NCBI GenBank assembly: GCA_025359445.1
Contig: JANYGB010000064.1
Location: forward strand, 1 to 64,000
DNA: 64,000 bases
Source of the DNA: Sphingomonadaceae bacterium
Lineage (GTDB): Bacteria > Pseudomonadota > Alphaproteobacteria > Sphingomonadales > Sphingomonadaceae
Direction of reading: 5' to 3'
Under the pieces are notes generated by a model. It did no database searches, was not told the DNA's origin, and worked only from the letters and a program-made list of their open reading frames with translations. Made by a program: the position numbers and the translations under genes. Of this stretch, positions 53,138 to 61,511 are shown piece after piece. Position 1 is the stretch's first letter, and the number at the start of each line of letters is the position of its first letter.

Positions 53138-54372
53138 GCGGCGAAGTCCTGTTCCTGTCGCACCGCATTCCGTTTCCGCCCAACCGTGGCGACAAGATCC
53201 GCTCGCACCACGTGCTGCGTCATGTCGCCGGACTGGCCCCGGTGCATGTTGCGACATTCGCCGACGACGCTGCCGATATGGTGCACGAAGCGGAACTTGC
53301 TGGAGTGGCGACCAGCCACTGCCTGCTCCAACGCCGCAAGGGCATGGTCCGCGCGGGGCTTGAGGGGTTGGCGAAGGGTCTGCCCGTCAGCCTCACCGCA
53401 TTTCACGATCCCGCGCTTGCCGCTTATGTCCGCAACGTCCTTGCCGCGCGGCCAATCGGGACGATCTACGCCTTCTCCGGGCAGATGGGGCAATATATCC
53501 CAGACGGTTTCAACGGCCGGGTGATCTTCGATTTCGTCGATGTTGATTCGGCCAAGTTCGAAGCTTACGCAGTGGCTGGTCGCGGCCCGCGCGGGTGGAT
53601 CGATGCGCGCGAAGGCCGCTTGCTGAGCGCCGAGGAAGCCCGCCTCGCCCGCCGCGCCGATGTGAGCTTGCTCGTTTCAAACGAGGAAGCCGCGCTGTTC
53701 CGCGCGCGGCTGTTGCCGCAGGACCAGCTCGAGTGCGCAGTCGGCACATTGCGCAACGGGATCGATAGCGAATTATTCGATCCGGCGCGCTGTGAGCCCA
53801 CTGCGGCGATGCTGGCGTGCGCCGGGCCGCGGCTGATCTTCACCGGGCAGATGGACTATGCCCCCAATGTGGCCGCCGCTTGCCGCGTGATCGAGCGCTT
53901 GTTGCCCGCGATCCGGCAGCGCTTTGCCGGGGCCACCTTCCACGTCGTCGGCCGCAATCCGCCCGAAACCCTGCGCGCGTTGCACGGCAAGGACGGCGCG
54001 TATGTCTGGGGCGCAGTCGATGAGATGCCGAGCTATCTTGCTGCCGCCGACCTTGCATTGGTGCCGCTCGAGCTTGCGCGCGGGGTGCAGAACAAGGTGC
54101 TCGAGGCGATGGCGATGCGGTTGCCAGTGGTGTTGACCGCCGAGGCTGCAACCGGAATCGGCGGCGGTGACGGGCAGCATTACGCTGTGGGACACGGCGA
54201 TGCCGAATTGATCGAGCAGGTCTGCACCCTGCTCGGCGACGCGCAGCGCCAAGCCGCGATGGGCGCGGCGGCGCGGCATTACGTGATCGACAAGCTAAGC
54301 TGGCAAGCGACCCTGGCCCCTCTTGCGGCAATGCTGGGTCTGCCCGATACGGCCGCACGCAATGCCGCCTGA
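53134..54372 (+). CDS. Glycosyltransferase, XrtA-associated (TIGR03087 type)
   Basis: A 412-residue GT-B glycosyltransferase. The start EVLFLSHRIPFPPNRGDKIR is the hallmark of the TIGR03087 group of XrtA loci. The C-terminal domain has FTGQMDYAPN, VVGRNPPETLRA and the donor-sugar region VPLELARGVQNKVLEAMAMR. It adds a sugar to the lipid-linked repeat on the cytoplasmic face. The ATG at 53134 overlaps the FemAB stop, and 11 bp of its 3' end overlap the exosortase gene. Confidence 0.92.
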   Translation: MSGEVLFLSHRIPFPPNRGDKIRSHHVLRHVAGLAPVHVATFADDAADMVHEAELAGVATSHCLLQRRKGMVRAGLEGLAKGLPVSLTAFHDPALAAYVRNVLAARPIGTIYAFSGQMGQYIPDGFNGRVIFDFVDVDSAKFEAYAVAGRGPRGWIDAREGRLLSAEEARLARRADVSLLVSNEEAALFRARLLPQDQLECAVGTLRNGIDSELFDPARCEPTAAMLACAGPRLIFTGQMDYAPNVAAACRVIERLLPAIRQRFAGATFHVVGRNPPETLRALHGKDGAYVWGAVDEMPSYLAAADLALVPLELARGVQNKVLEAMAMRLPVVLTAEAATGIGGGDGQHYAVGHGDAELIEQVCTLLGDAQRQAAMGAAARHYVIDKLSWQATLAPLAAMLGLPDTAARNAA

Positions 54373-55912
54373 TGCGCTGACCGCGCCAGCAAGCACCGCC
54401 CGAGAAATGTCGCCGTGGCGGCGCTCGCTGGTTGTGCTGGGACTGTCATGGCTCGCACTCATCATCGCCTTTGCAGGTGATTGGCTCGCGATGTTCGATC
54501 AGTGGTGGAACAGTTCGACTTACAACCACATCCTGTTGATCCCAGCGATAATCGGCTGGCTCGCTTGGCAGCGCCGTGACGCAGTGGTGCAATTCACCCC
54601 GCAGCCGTGGCGCTGGGGATTGCTGGCGCTTGCCGCAGCAGTGCTGCTGTGGGTGCTCGGTGCTTTTGCCGGGTTGGACCTGCTGCGCCAGGCCGGCGTA
54701 GTGGCGATGCTCCCGGCCAGTGCGTTGCTTCTGCTTGGCCCGCGCGTGTTCGCAGCCTTGTTGTTCCCGTTCACCTATATGGCGTTCCTGATTCCGTTCG
54801 GCGACGAACTGGTTCCGCCGCTGCAAACCATCACCGCCCAACTGACCGTCGCTCTGGTCCACGCGAGCCAGATCCCGGCTACGATCAACGGTGTGTTCAT
54901 CGATACTCCCGCCGGGCTGTTCGAAGTGGCCGAAGCCTGCTCAGGGGTCAAATTCCTAATCGCGATGATCGCGTTGGGTGTGCTGGTCGGCAACGTCTGC
55001 TTTATCAGCTGGCGGCGACGGATTGCGTTTTTTGTGCTGTGCTTGATAGTGCCGATCCTGGCGAATGGGGTGCGTGCCTGGGGCACTATTTTTGCCGCCC
55101 AATACGTCGGTGTTGAACGGGCGGGGGGGATTGACCACCTGATCTATGGCTGGGTATTTTTCGCATTGGTGATCGTTGCGGTACTGGGCCTGTCGTGGCG
55201 CTTTTTCGATCGCGGGATCGACGATCCGCTGGTCAATCTGGAACGATTGCAAACAATGTCGCTACTGGCGAAGGCCGAGCGTGCACCGATTGCGCTGCCC
55301 CTCGCCGTGCTTGGCGGCGCATTGCTGGTGCTGGGGGGGAGCGTCTGGGCTTCCGCCGCAGACACGCTTTCTGCTCCCGTGCCGCGCCAGGTGTTCCTGC
55401 CCGAAGTGCCGGGCTGGACCCGGATCGCCTATCAGCCGCAAGCCGCATGGCAGCCACGAGCGAACGGCGCCGATCATCGCCTGCTCGGTCGTTATCGTGA
55501 TGTTGGCGGCAACGAGGTGGACGTGTTTTACGCGCTCTATGCGTCGCAGGGCGACGGTCATGAAGCGGGCGGGTTCGGGCAGGGGGCTGTGATCCCTGAA
55601 AGCCCATGGTCGTGGACCAGCAACGGTCCCGCCATGGCTTCTGCGCGGTCCGATCGGTTGACTGCAGGCGGCAATATCGAACGGCTTGCTTTCACCTTTT
55701 ACCGCACCGGTACGCTGCTCACCGGAAGCAATGCTCAGCTCAAACTGGCCAACATCGCTGGCCGGTTGCTGCTGCGCCCGCGCCCGACGGCGCTGTTGAT
55801 TCTATCGGCCGAACAGCGCCCGGGCCACGATGCCGCCGCCGAAGTGCGCGGCTTTCGAAGTGCAATTGGCGATCCGGGCGTTTGGATGGACCGCATTGCC
55901 GAACACCGCTAA
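54362..55912 (+). CDS. xrtA: Exosortase A fused to an EpsI domain
   Basis: A 516-residue membrane protein. The N-terminal half has about eight transmembrane helices with the exosortase triad: Cys193 (EACSGVKFL), Arg238 (ANGVRAWGT) and His259 (GGIDHLIYGW). From about 310 a final helix leads to a periplasmic EpsI domain (VFLPEVPGWTRIAYQPQAAW, then DVFYALYASQGDGHE). XrtA cleaves PEP-CTERM tails of exported proteins, and EpsI is tied to polysaccharide. No protein in this window ends with a VPEP-helix-basic tail, so its substrates lie elsewhere. Confidence 0.93.
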   Translation: MPPDALTAPASTAREMSPWRRSLVVLGLSWLALIIAFAGDWLAMFDQWWNSSTYNHILLIPAIIGWLAWQRRDAVVQFTPQPWRWGLLALAAAVLLWVLGAFAGLDLLRQAGVVAMLPASALLLLGPRVFAALLFPFTYMAFLIPFGDELVPPLQTITAQLTVALVHASQIPATINGVFIDTPAGLFEVAEACSGVKFLIAMIALGVLVGNVCFISWRRRIAFFVLCLIVPILANGVRAWGTIFAAQYVGVERAGGIDHLIYGWVFFALVIVAVLGLSWRFFDRGIDDPLVNLERLQTMSLLAKAERAPIALPLAVLGGALLVLGGSVWASAADTLSAPVPRQVFLPEVPGWTRIAYQPQAAWQPRANGADHRLLGRYRDVGGNEVDVFYALYASQGDGHEAGGFGQGAVIPESPWSWTSNGPAMASARSDRLTAGGNIERLAFTFYRTGTLLTGSNAQLKLANIAGRLLLRPRPTALLILSAEQRPGHDAAAEVRGFRSAIGDPGVWMDRIAEHR

Positions 55913-55921
55913 GCGCGCGCT

Positions 55922-57814
55922 ATGTGCGGCATAACCGGTCTTTATCACCTCGCAACGCCAAAGCCCGTCGATCCGGCGCGGATCGAGCGGATGTGCGCCG
56001 CGCTGGCTCACCGGGGCCCTGACGGGCAAGGGGTGTGGACTGCGCCCGGCGTGGGGCTGGGGCACTTGCGGCTCTCGATCATCGACATTGCCGGGTCGCC
56101 CCAGCCAATGGCTTCGAGCGATGGCCGCGCGATGCTGGTGTTCAACGGCGAGATCTACAATTACCGCGAATTGCGCGAGGAACTGCGCGGTTTCGGCGCT
56201 GAATTCCGCAGCGACGGTGACAGCGAAGTCATCCTTGCGGCTTGGCAGAAGTGGGGCCCGGCCTGCGTCTCACGACTGCACGGCATGTTCGCGTTCGCAG
56301 TCTATGATCGCGAAGACCGCACTTTATTTCTCGCGCGCGACCGGCTCGGGGTGAAGCCGTTGTTCTACGCGCCCTTGAGTGACGGGAGTGTGGCTTTTGC
56401 TTCGGAACTGAAAGGGCTGCTCGCCAATCCGTTGCTGCGGCGCGAGATCGATCCGCTGGCAATCGAGGATTATATGACCTGGGGCTATGTCCCCGATCAC
56501 CGCTCGATTCTGGCCGGGGTCCACAAGCTGCCGGCCGGGCATACCCTGCTGCTGCGCCACGGCGCGCCGCTGCCTGCACCGGTGCAATATTGGGACGTCT
56601 CGTTTGCCGAACGCCGCAAAGGCCGCGCCAGCGACCTTGAGGCCGAGCTGCTCCATCTGCTGCGCCAGGCGGTGACTTCGCGGATGGTGGCCGACGTGCC
56701 GCTCGGCGCGTTCCTGTCGGGCGGGGTGGACAGTTCGGCGGTGGTGGCTTTGATGGCCGAGGCTAGCAACACGCCGGTCAAGACCTGCACAATCGGGTTC
56801 GATGTCGCCGCGCTGGATGAGACCGGCTATGCGCAACAAGTCGCCACCCGGTTTGCTACGGATCACCGCGCGCGGCAGGTTTCGCCCGATGACTTCGAGC
56901 ATGTCGATGCGCTTGCGGCAATGTTCGATGAGCCATTCGCCGATGCCTCGGCTTTGCCAACCTGGCGGGTGTGCAAGCTGGCGCGCGAGAGCGTCACCGT
57001 AGCGCTGTCGGGCGACGGCGCGGATGAGGCCTTCGCCGGGTATCGCCGTCACAAGTTCCAACACGCCGAAGACCGGCTGCGCGGGCTGGCTCCGCAGGCG
57101 TTGCGCGGGCCGGTGCTGGGCGGACTGGGCGCGGTCTATCCCAAGGCTGATTGGGCCCCGCGATCGCTGCGGGCGAAAACCACGCTGCTCAGTCTCGCCG
57201 GATCAAGCGAGGCGGGCTATGCGCGCGCCGTTGCAATTTTGCCGCCAGAATTGCGGCAAGGGCTTTACTCGCCCGAATTCCTGAGGTTGCGCGGCGATTA
57301 CCGGGCGGAGCAACCGTTCGAAGCTGTAATGGGTAGTGCCCAGGCCCGCTCCGGCCTCGACCGGGCGCAGTATGCCGATCTCAAGTTCTGGCTGCCCGGC
57401 GATATCCTGACCAAGGTCGACCGGACCAGCATGGCAGTTAGCTTGGAAGCGCGCGAGCCGCTGCTCGATCACCGGTTGATCGAATTTGCGGCGGCTTTAC
57501 CCGAAGGTCTGCGCACCCGGCGCGGCGAGGGCAAATGGCTGCTCAAGAAAGCGATGCAGCGCTATTTGCCCGATGAAGTGCTGTACCGGCCCAAACAGGG
57601 CTTTGTCCTGCCTATGGCTGCGTGGTTCCGTGGGCCGCTGGCATCCAGCGCGCGGGCCATCGGTTCAAGCGCGGCTTTAGCCCGCACCGGATGGTTCGAT
57701 GCCAAACGGTTGGGCGCAATTGCCAACGACCATATCTCAGGCCGCGCCGATCATGGCCGACTGCTGTGGCAATTGGTGATGCTCGAAAAGTCGCTCAGCG
57801 GGCTGATCGCCTAG
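55922..57814 (+). CDS. Asparagine synthase-like amidotransferase, XrtA-associated
   Basis: A 630-residue glutamine-hydrolysing asparagine synthase family protein. The N-terminal nucleophile is Cys2 (MCGITGLYHL), and the amidotransferase domain runs to about 210 with FNGEIYNYRELREEL. The synthetase domain has the pyrophosphate loop LSGGVDSSAVVALM near 265. It is the amidotransferase 1 type (TIGR03108) of XrtA loci and probably amidates a uronic acid or amino-acid substituent on the polysaccharide rather than aspartate. It closes the operon, 9 bp after the exosortase stop. Confidence 0.92.
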   Translation: MCGITGLYHLATPKPVDPARIERMCAALAHRGPDGQGVWTAPGVGLGHLRLSIIDIAGSPQPMASSDGRAMLVFNGEIYNYRELREELRGFGAEFRSDGDSEVILAAWQKWGPACVSRLHGMFAFAVYDREDRTLFLARDRLGVKPLFYAPLSDGSVAFASELKGLLANPLLRREIDPLAIEDYMTWGYVPDHRSILAGVHKLPAGHTLLLRHGAPLPAPVQYWDVSFAERRKGRASDLEAELLHLLRQAVTSRMVADVPLGAFLSGGVDSSAVVALMAEASNTPVKTCTIGFDVAALDETGYAQQVATRFATDHRARQVSPDDFEHVDALAAMFDEPFADASALPTWRVCKLARESVTVALSGDGADEAFAGYRRHKFQHAEDRLRGLAPQALRGPVLGGLGAVYPKADWAPRSLRAKTTLLSLAGSSEAGYARAVAILPPELRQGLYSPEFLRLRGDYRAEQPFEAVMGSAQARSGLDRAQYADLKFWLPGDILTKVDRTSMAVSLEAREPLLDHRLIEFAAALPEGLRTRRGEGKWLLKKAMQRYLPDEVLYRPKQGFVLPMAAWFRGPLASSARAIGSSAALARTGWFDAKRLGAIANDHISGRADHGRLLWQLVMLEKSLSGLIA

Positions 57815-57846
57815 TCTATCAACCTTCGCGCTCGCACAAACGAGAA

Positions 57847-57870
57847 CGGCCCCGACTTGCGTCGAGGCCG
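57847..57870 (-). terminator. Hairpin with GNRA tetraloop, possible terminator
   Basis: Read on the minus strand, CGGCCTCGAC pairs with GTCGGGGCCG around the loop GCAA, giving ten pairs including one T-G wobble. TTCTCGTTTG follows, a weak T-rich tail. It lies 21 bp past the micro-ORF stop. On the plus strand, which is also just past the asparagine-synthase stop, the stem is followed by ATTAAAAAC, so it has no T-run there and may serve only to stabilise that end. Confidence 0.45.
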
Positions 57871-57891
57871 ATTAAAAACCCGTGGAAGCTA

Positions 57892-57936
57892 TCAGCGATT
57901 GCCGAAGCATTTATCCAGCCATGACCAAACAGACAT
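57892..57936 (-). CDS. Possible 14-residue micropeptide with strong Shine-Dalgarno
   Basis: ATG at 57936 opens MSVWSWLDKCFGNR, then TGA. A perfect AGGAGG lies at 57943-57948, six bases before it, which is stronger than any other start in the window except a few. Upstream is a T-run and a CCC-N4-GGG hairpin, downstream is the tetraloop hairpin. The peptide has two Trp, a Cys and a basic end. It is not recognised and has no partner gene in the same direction. It could be a dual-function small RNA, a leader peptide or chance. Confidence 0.35.
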   Translation of the reverse strand: MSVWSWLDKCFGNR

Positions 57937-58025
57937 TGGATGCCTCCTAAAAAACGGCGCCGAAGCCCGAATGGGTTTCGATCAATTTTGATTTTAACGA
58001 AATCCTAACCAAATACAATAGCGCA

Positions 58026-58053
58026 ATATTAACCATAGAGATGCGAAAGGCAA
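58026..58053 (-). promoter_or_regulatory. Candidate sigma-70-type promoter upstream of the micro-ORF
   Basis: On the minus strand TTGCCT (4 of 6 to TTGACA) and TAATAT (4 of 6 to TATAAT) are separated by 16 bp. Transcription would start near 58019 and run about 80 bases to the micro-ORF, ending near the hairpin at 57847. Sphingomonad promoters differ from E. coli, so this is a weak prediction from spacing and AT content only. Confidence 0.25.
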
Positions 58054-58232
58054 ACTGTTTTACGCTATAATTCAGGGTGTTGCGTGACTGGCTTGCTGGA
58101 CCGGGCGATCGCCACGAAACGCTCGCAACCCAAGACGCCCCTGAATGGGGCTGATAATTCTGTTAGTTTGCCGGTGATTCGTTGTGACGAGCCGGGGGCA
58201 GGCGTCAGTCCGCCGGGGATGCCTGCGTTCGC

Positions 58233-60542
58233 TTATGCAGCCTGAATCGAGGCGTCAATTTGAAGCAGGCTTTCCAGCGCCTCAAGCCGCATGGGCTTTG
58301 CTAGATAGAATCCTTGTACGATGTCGCAGCCGATCGCCCGCAGCAAAGACAGGGTCTCTGGATCCTCAATCCCTTCAGCGATAACGCGGCGGCCTAGACC
58401 GTGCGCAAGTTCGATCGTTGATTCAACCAACATCATGTCGCTCGAGTTTTCGACCAGTCCGGCAATGAACCGGCGATCGATCTTGATTTCCTGGCACGGC
58501 ACCGAACGCAGATATTCGAGCGTGGCGTTGCCTGTCCCGTAGTCGTCGATCGACAGGTCAATGCCAAGCGCAGCAATGCCGGCCAGGTTGTGCTTGACGA
58601 GGTCATGCTCCTTAAACGGCGCCGACTCTGTAACTTCCAAGGTCAAGTTGGATGTCGGGAATCCGGTCCGTGCAAGGACCTGGGTGATCTTGAACGGCAA
58701 GTGTTCTTGCTGCAGCAGATTTGCAGAAACATTCACGCTGAGCCTGAATTTTGGGTTGTTCGCCAGAAGTTTGCGAGCCGAGCGGGTAGCCTCTTCCAGA
58801 ATATGGAAGGTCAGCTTGCTGATCCGGTTATGCGCTTCTGCGGGCAGAATGAAGGCTTCGGGCGAGATCGCACCGCGGATTGGATGTTGCCAGCGGACCA
58901 GCGCTTCGGAACCGGAGATGTGATTGTCGCGCAAATTGAACTGCGGTTGATAGGCAATCCAGATGTGGCCTTCGTCGATTGCCGCATCGAGTTCGCTCAT
59001 CAGTGACAGTTCCCACGCGCTGTCTTCGTCGTTCGCGCTGGTGTTGAACATGATCAGCTTCTGGTTGCTGGCTGCATTGTCGGCTGCCAGCAAGGCGCGT
59101 CCGATCCGGTTTGCAACGGGACGCGACAAGTCCATGTCGATACCAAACGCCATCTGGATATCGACCTTGCGGTCGCGAATCACAAAATGGCTTTCGATCA
59201 GGCGGGCCAGGCCTTCGATGTGACCGCGCAGGTCATTCGCGGACAGCTCCGGCGCAAGCCAGTAGAGGACATCTTCGGCCTGATAGCAGGTCGTGGATTG
59301 GCCCGGTGCGTTCAGGCGGCGGGCGATCTCGGACACCAGCTCATCTTCGACCGGTTCAGCAAAGCTCGCGCCGATAGCCGCGTAGTTGCGAATACGCATG
59401 GCAACGACCGGCCGCCCCGCCGCCAGCGGTTCCTCGCGCAGGGCCGACAAGTTGGGCATCAAGGTTCCCGCGTTGCGCAGGCTCGCTTCGAGCAAATCGC
59501 GCTGAGAAGTGGCGCGGACTGCCGAAATGACAAACAGCAAATAGGCTGGCAGGAAGGCTGCGGTAATCATCAGTAAGTCGAAGACGAATGGTGTAATGAC
59601 ACCAACTGCAATTGTTCCTACCGCAATGGCGGCGGCTTGCCTTCGAGTTCGTGCCCGCAAGAACAACGCGGTGAGCAAAATTGATGCGGCAAAAATAGGC
59701 AACCATCCAAGATTCACTGGTCGACCCTCGCGAAGTGTCGCAGCGCCGATGATGTGAGTGTAAACTGCGGGAAACCAGTCTTGGCCGGCAACCTGGAGCC
59801 AGTCAGTCGAAATAAGCGTCGTGTATCCGATCACCACATCCTTGCCTGCCAGATCAATGGGGATCGATTTATCTCGGAGAATGTCGGCATAAGAAATGGT
59901 CGGAACCGAACGCACATTGATTGACCAATCAGGCCGGAAGCTGGTGCCAGCGGGGTTGGACACACCAGCGATGTAAGCTGCGATTCCAGGGACCGTCCTT
60001 CCGTTGATGCGGCTGGCGTAATACAGTTCGGCCGATAGAGAAAACGGCCCGACTCTGCCCGTAAGCGCACGAATATCCGCCACTTTCTTAAACGGATCGG
60101 TCGGCGACACGAGTTCTTCGACATCTGTATTCCGGTTGTGCAGGAATGTTGCGCCGAGGAAAACGCGTCCTCGGTGCCGTGTGAGAGTTTGGGCAAAAGC
60201 CTCGTCGCCCTTTTGATCGATCGGGTCGGCAAAGGCCTTGTCGTAGAAAATGCGCTTGGCTCCGCGCGCAAAAAGGGTCTCGACCACTTTCACATCGTTC
60301 GTGCGTGAATAATTGATCGACCCCAACTCGCGGACAGTACGATCGTCGATTGCAACCACTACAACCGATTGGTCTGCCGGGTGTAAGCGTAGAAAATTGC
60401 GCCCACCGCGATAGATATCCTCTAATGGTTCTGTGAGCGAAAGCAGGCCAACCATTCCGCTGATCACAAACGCCCAGACGAAAATCCGCAGCCGGGTCTG
60501 ACGCTTCTTTTTCGATGGATCGCGCTGGAATGGCGAGGTCAT
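58233..60542 (-). CDS. Membrane c-di-GMP phosphodiesterase: CHASE2 sensor, degenerate GGDEF, EAL
   Basis: A 769-residue protein. A transmembrane helix near 20-38 precedes a periplasmic CHASE2 domain (about 40-290). Two or three helices then follow (FAASILLTALFLRARTR and FDLLMITAAFLPAYLLFVIS). A GGDEF-like domain (about 370-500) lacks its signature (QAEDVLYWL in place of GGDEF). The EAL domain (about 515-760) keeps the catalytic set: SEALVRW, NVSANLL, LEVTES, IDDYGTG, EIKIDRRF, AEGIED and QGFYLAKPM. It should hydrolyse c-di-GMP in response to an outside signal. The ATG at 60542 is preferred over GTG at 60605. It lies 418 bp from the exopolysaccharide operon, on the opposite strand. Confidence 0.9.
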   Translation of the reverse strand: MTSPFQRDPSKKKRQTRLRIFVWAFVISGMVGLLSLTEPLEDIYRGGRNFLRLHPADQSVVVVAIDDRTVRELGSINYSRTNDVKVVETLFARGAKRIFYDKAFADPIDQKGDEAFAQTLTRHRGRVFLGATFLHNRNTDVEELVSPTDPFKKVADIRALTGRVGPFSLSAELYYASRINGRTVPGIAAYIAGVSNPAGTSFRPDWSINVRSVPTISYADILRDKSIPIDLAGKDVVIGYTTLISTDWLQVAGQDWFPAVYTHIIGAATLREGRPVNLGWLPIFAASILLTALFLRARTRRQAAAIAVGTIAVGVITPFVFDLLMITAAFLPAYLLFVISAVRATSQRDLLEASLRNAGTLMPNLSALREEPLAAGRPVVAMRIRNYAAIGASFAEPVEDELVSEIARRLNAPGQSTTCYQAEDVLYWLAPELSANDLRGHIEGLARLIESHFVIRDRKVDIQMAFGIDMDLSRPVANRIGRALLAADNAASNQKLIMFNTSANDEDSAWELSLMSELDAAIDEGHIWIAYQPQFNLRDNHISGSEALVRWQHPIRGAISPEAFILPAEAHNRISKLTFHILEEATRSARKLLANNPKFRLSVNVSANLLQQEHLPFKITQVLARTGFPTSNLTLEVTESAPFKEHDLVKHNLAGIAALGIDLSIDDYGTGNATLEYLRSVPCQEIKIDRRFIAGLVENSSDMMLVESTIELAHGLGRRVIAEGIEDPETLSLLRAIGCDIVQGFYLAKPMRLEALESLLQIDASIQAA

Positions 60543-60727
60543 TTCGGCGTTCCGTCCCGGCCGGTCGCCAACGCACAATTGCCAAGCAAATTCATTCCGT
60601 TCCACGCACCGCGGAGAAGAGGGTTGTAATCAAGTCGCGGCATTGTCCCGTGGGTCATGGGATCGGATTAACCCAAAGGTGGTAATAATTCGTTAGCTCT
60701 AATTTGCGCAGCCGCTGCCACCAAAAA

Positions 60728-61426
60728 TCAGCGCGTGTCGACCAGCACCAACTCGGTATCGGCCAGGGCCGTGACGATCAGCCGGTCCTCACCGGTGATC
60801 GCCACGCCGTCGCGCGGTGCGGCATTCTTGCCGTTGGCTTCAACCGCGCCGGTGGCCGAAACGAGGTATTGATGGCGGGCCGGATCGATCGGCAGTTCAA
60901 TTGTTTCTCCTGCTTTCAGCGTTGCGGCGAGCACCTTCGCGTCCGCGCCGATTGCCAGAGCATCGTCGGCATCGGGCGTATTGCTCGCTACCACCTCCCA
61001 CTTTGCGGCGCGGTCTCCGCGTGGGAATTCACGCTGGCCCCAACGCGGGACGTCACCGCGATTGTCGGTTTCGATCCAGATCTGGAACAAGGTGGTCGGC
61101 TCGGATTCTACATTGAACTCGGCGTGGGTGATCCCGCTGCCCGCGCTCATCACCTGCACGTCACCCGAGCCAGTGCGGCCCTTGTTGCCAAGGCTGTCTT
61201 GGTGGGTAATTGCCCCGCTGCGCACGAAGGTGATGATCTCCATATCGCGGTGCGAGTGGGGAGGGAAACCGCTTTGCGCGGCGATGGTATCGTCGTTCCA
61301 CACGCGGATCGCGCCCCAGCCCATCCGGGCCGGGTCATGATAGTCGGCAAAACTGAAATGGTGCACGGCATTGAGCCAGCCGTGATCGGCATGGCCGAGG
61401 CTGGCGAAGGGACGGACTTCGATCAT
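60728..61426 (-). CDS. Pirin-family bicupin (YhhW/quercetinase-like)
   Basis: A 232-residue pirin. The metal ligands of the N-terminal cupin are His57 and His59 (FPPHSHRDMEIIT) with His101 and Glu103 (SGITHAEFN). The C-terminal cupin follows from about 140. E. coli YhhW-like members show quercetin 2,3-dioxygenase activity, and others act as redox-linked regulators. The start at 61426 opens with MIEVRPFASLG; upstream in-frame codons would overlap the receptor gene. It is 85 bp after the TonB receptor stop and may share its transcript. Confidence 0.9.
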   Translation of the reverse strand: MIEVRPFASLGHADHGWLNAVHHFSFADYHDPARMGWGAIRVWNDDTIAAQSGFPPHSHRDMEIITFVRSGAITHQDSLGNKGRTGSGDVQVMSAGSGITHAEFNVESEPTTLFQIWIETDNRGDVPRWGQREFPRGDRAAKWEVVASNTPDADDALAIGADAKVLAATLKAGETIELPIDPARHQYLVSATGAVEANGKNAAPRDGVAITGEDRLIVTALADTELVLVDTR

Positions 61427-61511
61427 GGGACTATCCACATCGGCGGGGTGTGATCGCCGGAATTGTCCTCCAGATGGGATCGATACGCGGGTTTTCAACC
61501 AGCTCAGATGC

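Larger units (their letters stand above)
57815..58232. other. 418-bp AT-richer intergenic region
   Basis: This gap follows the exosortase operon and precedes the end of the EAL gene on the other strand. It holds a perfect 10-bp hairpin at 57847-57870, a 14-codon micro-ORF with strong Shine-Dalgarno at 57892-57948 (minus), a candidate promoter at 58026-58053 (minus), and a GCCCC-N5-GGGGC hairpin near 58137-58151. A GCAGGC-N17-GCCTGC repeat at 58198-58226 follows the EAL stop and may help end that transcript. No protein-coding gene of normal size is visible. Confidence 0.6.

Noticed and set aside
57921..57950. Plus-strand micro-ORF MTKQTLDAS
   Set aside because: No Shine-Dalgarno before it; the opposite strand has the stronger signals.
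57955..57962. CGGCGCCG followed by a T-run on the minus strand as a terminator
   Set aside because: The palindrome has no room for a loop, and the T-run leads straight into a Shine-Dalgarno sequence.
58107..58114. GCGATCGC as a repeated genomic motif
   Set aside because: A single occurrence noticed in the gap; an 8-bp GC-rich palindrome is expected by chance.
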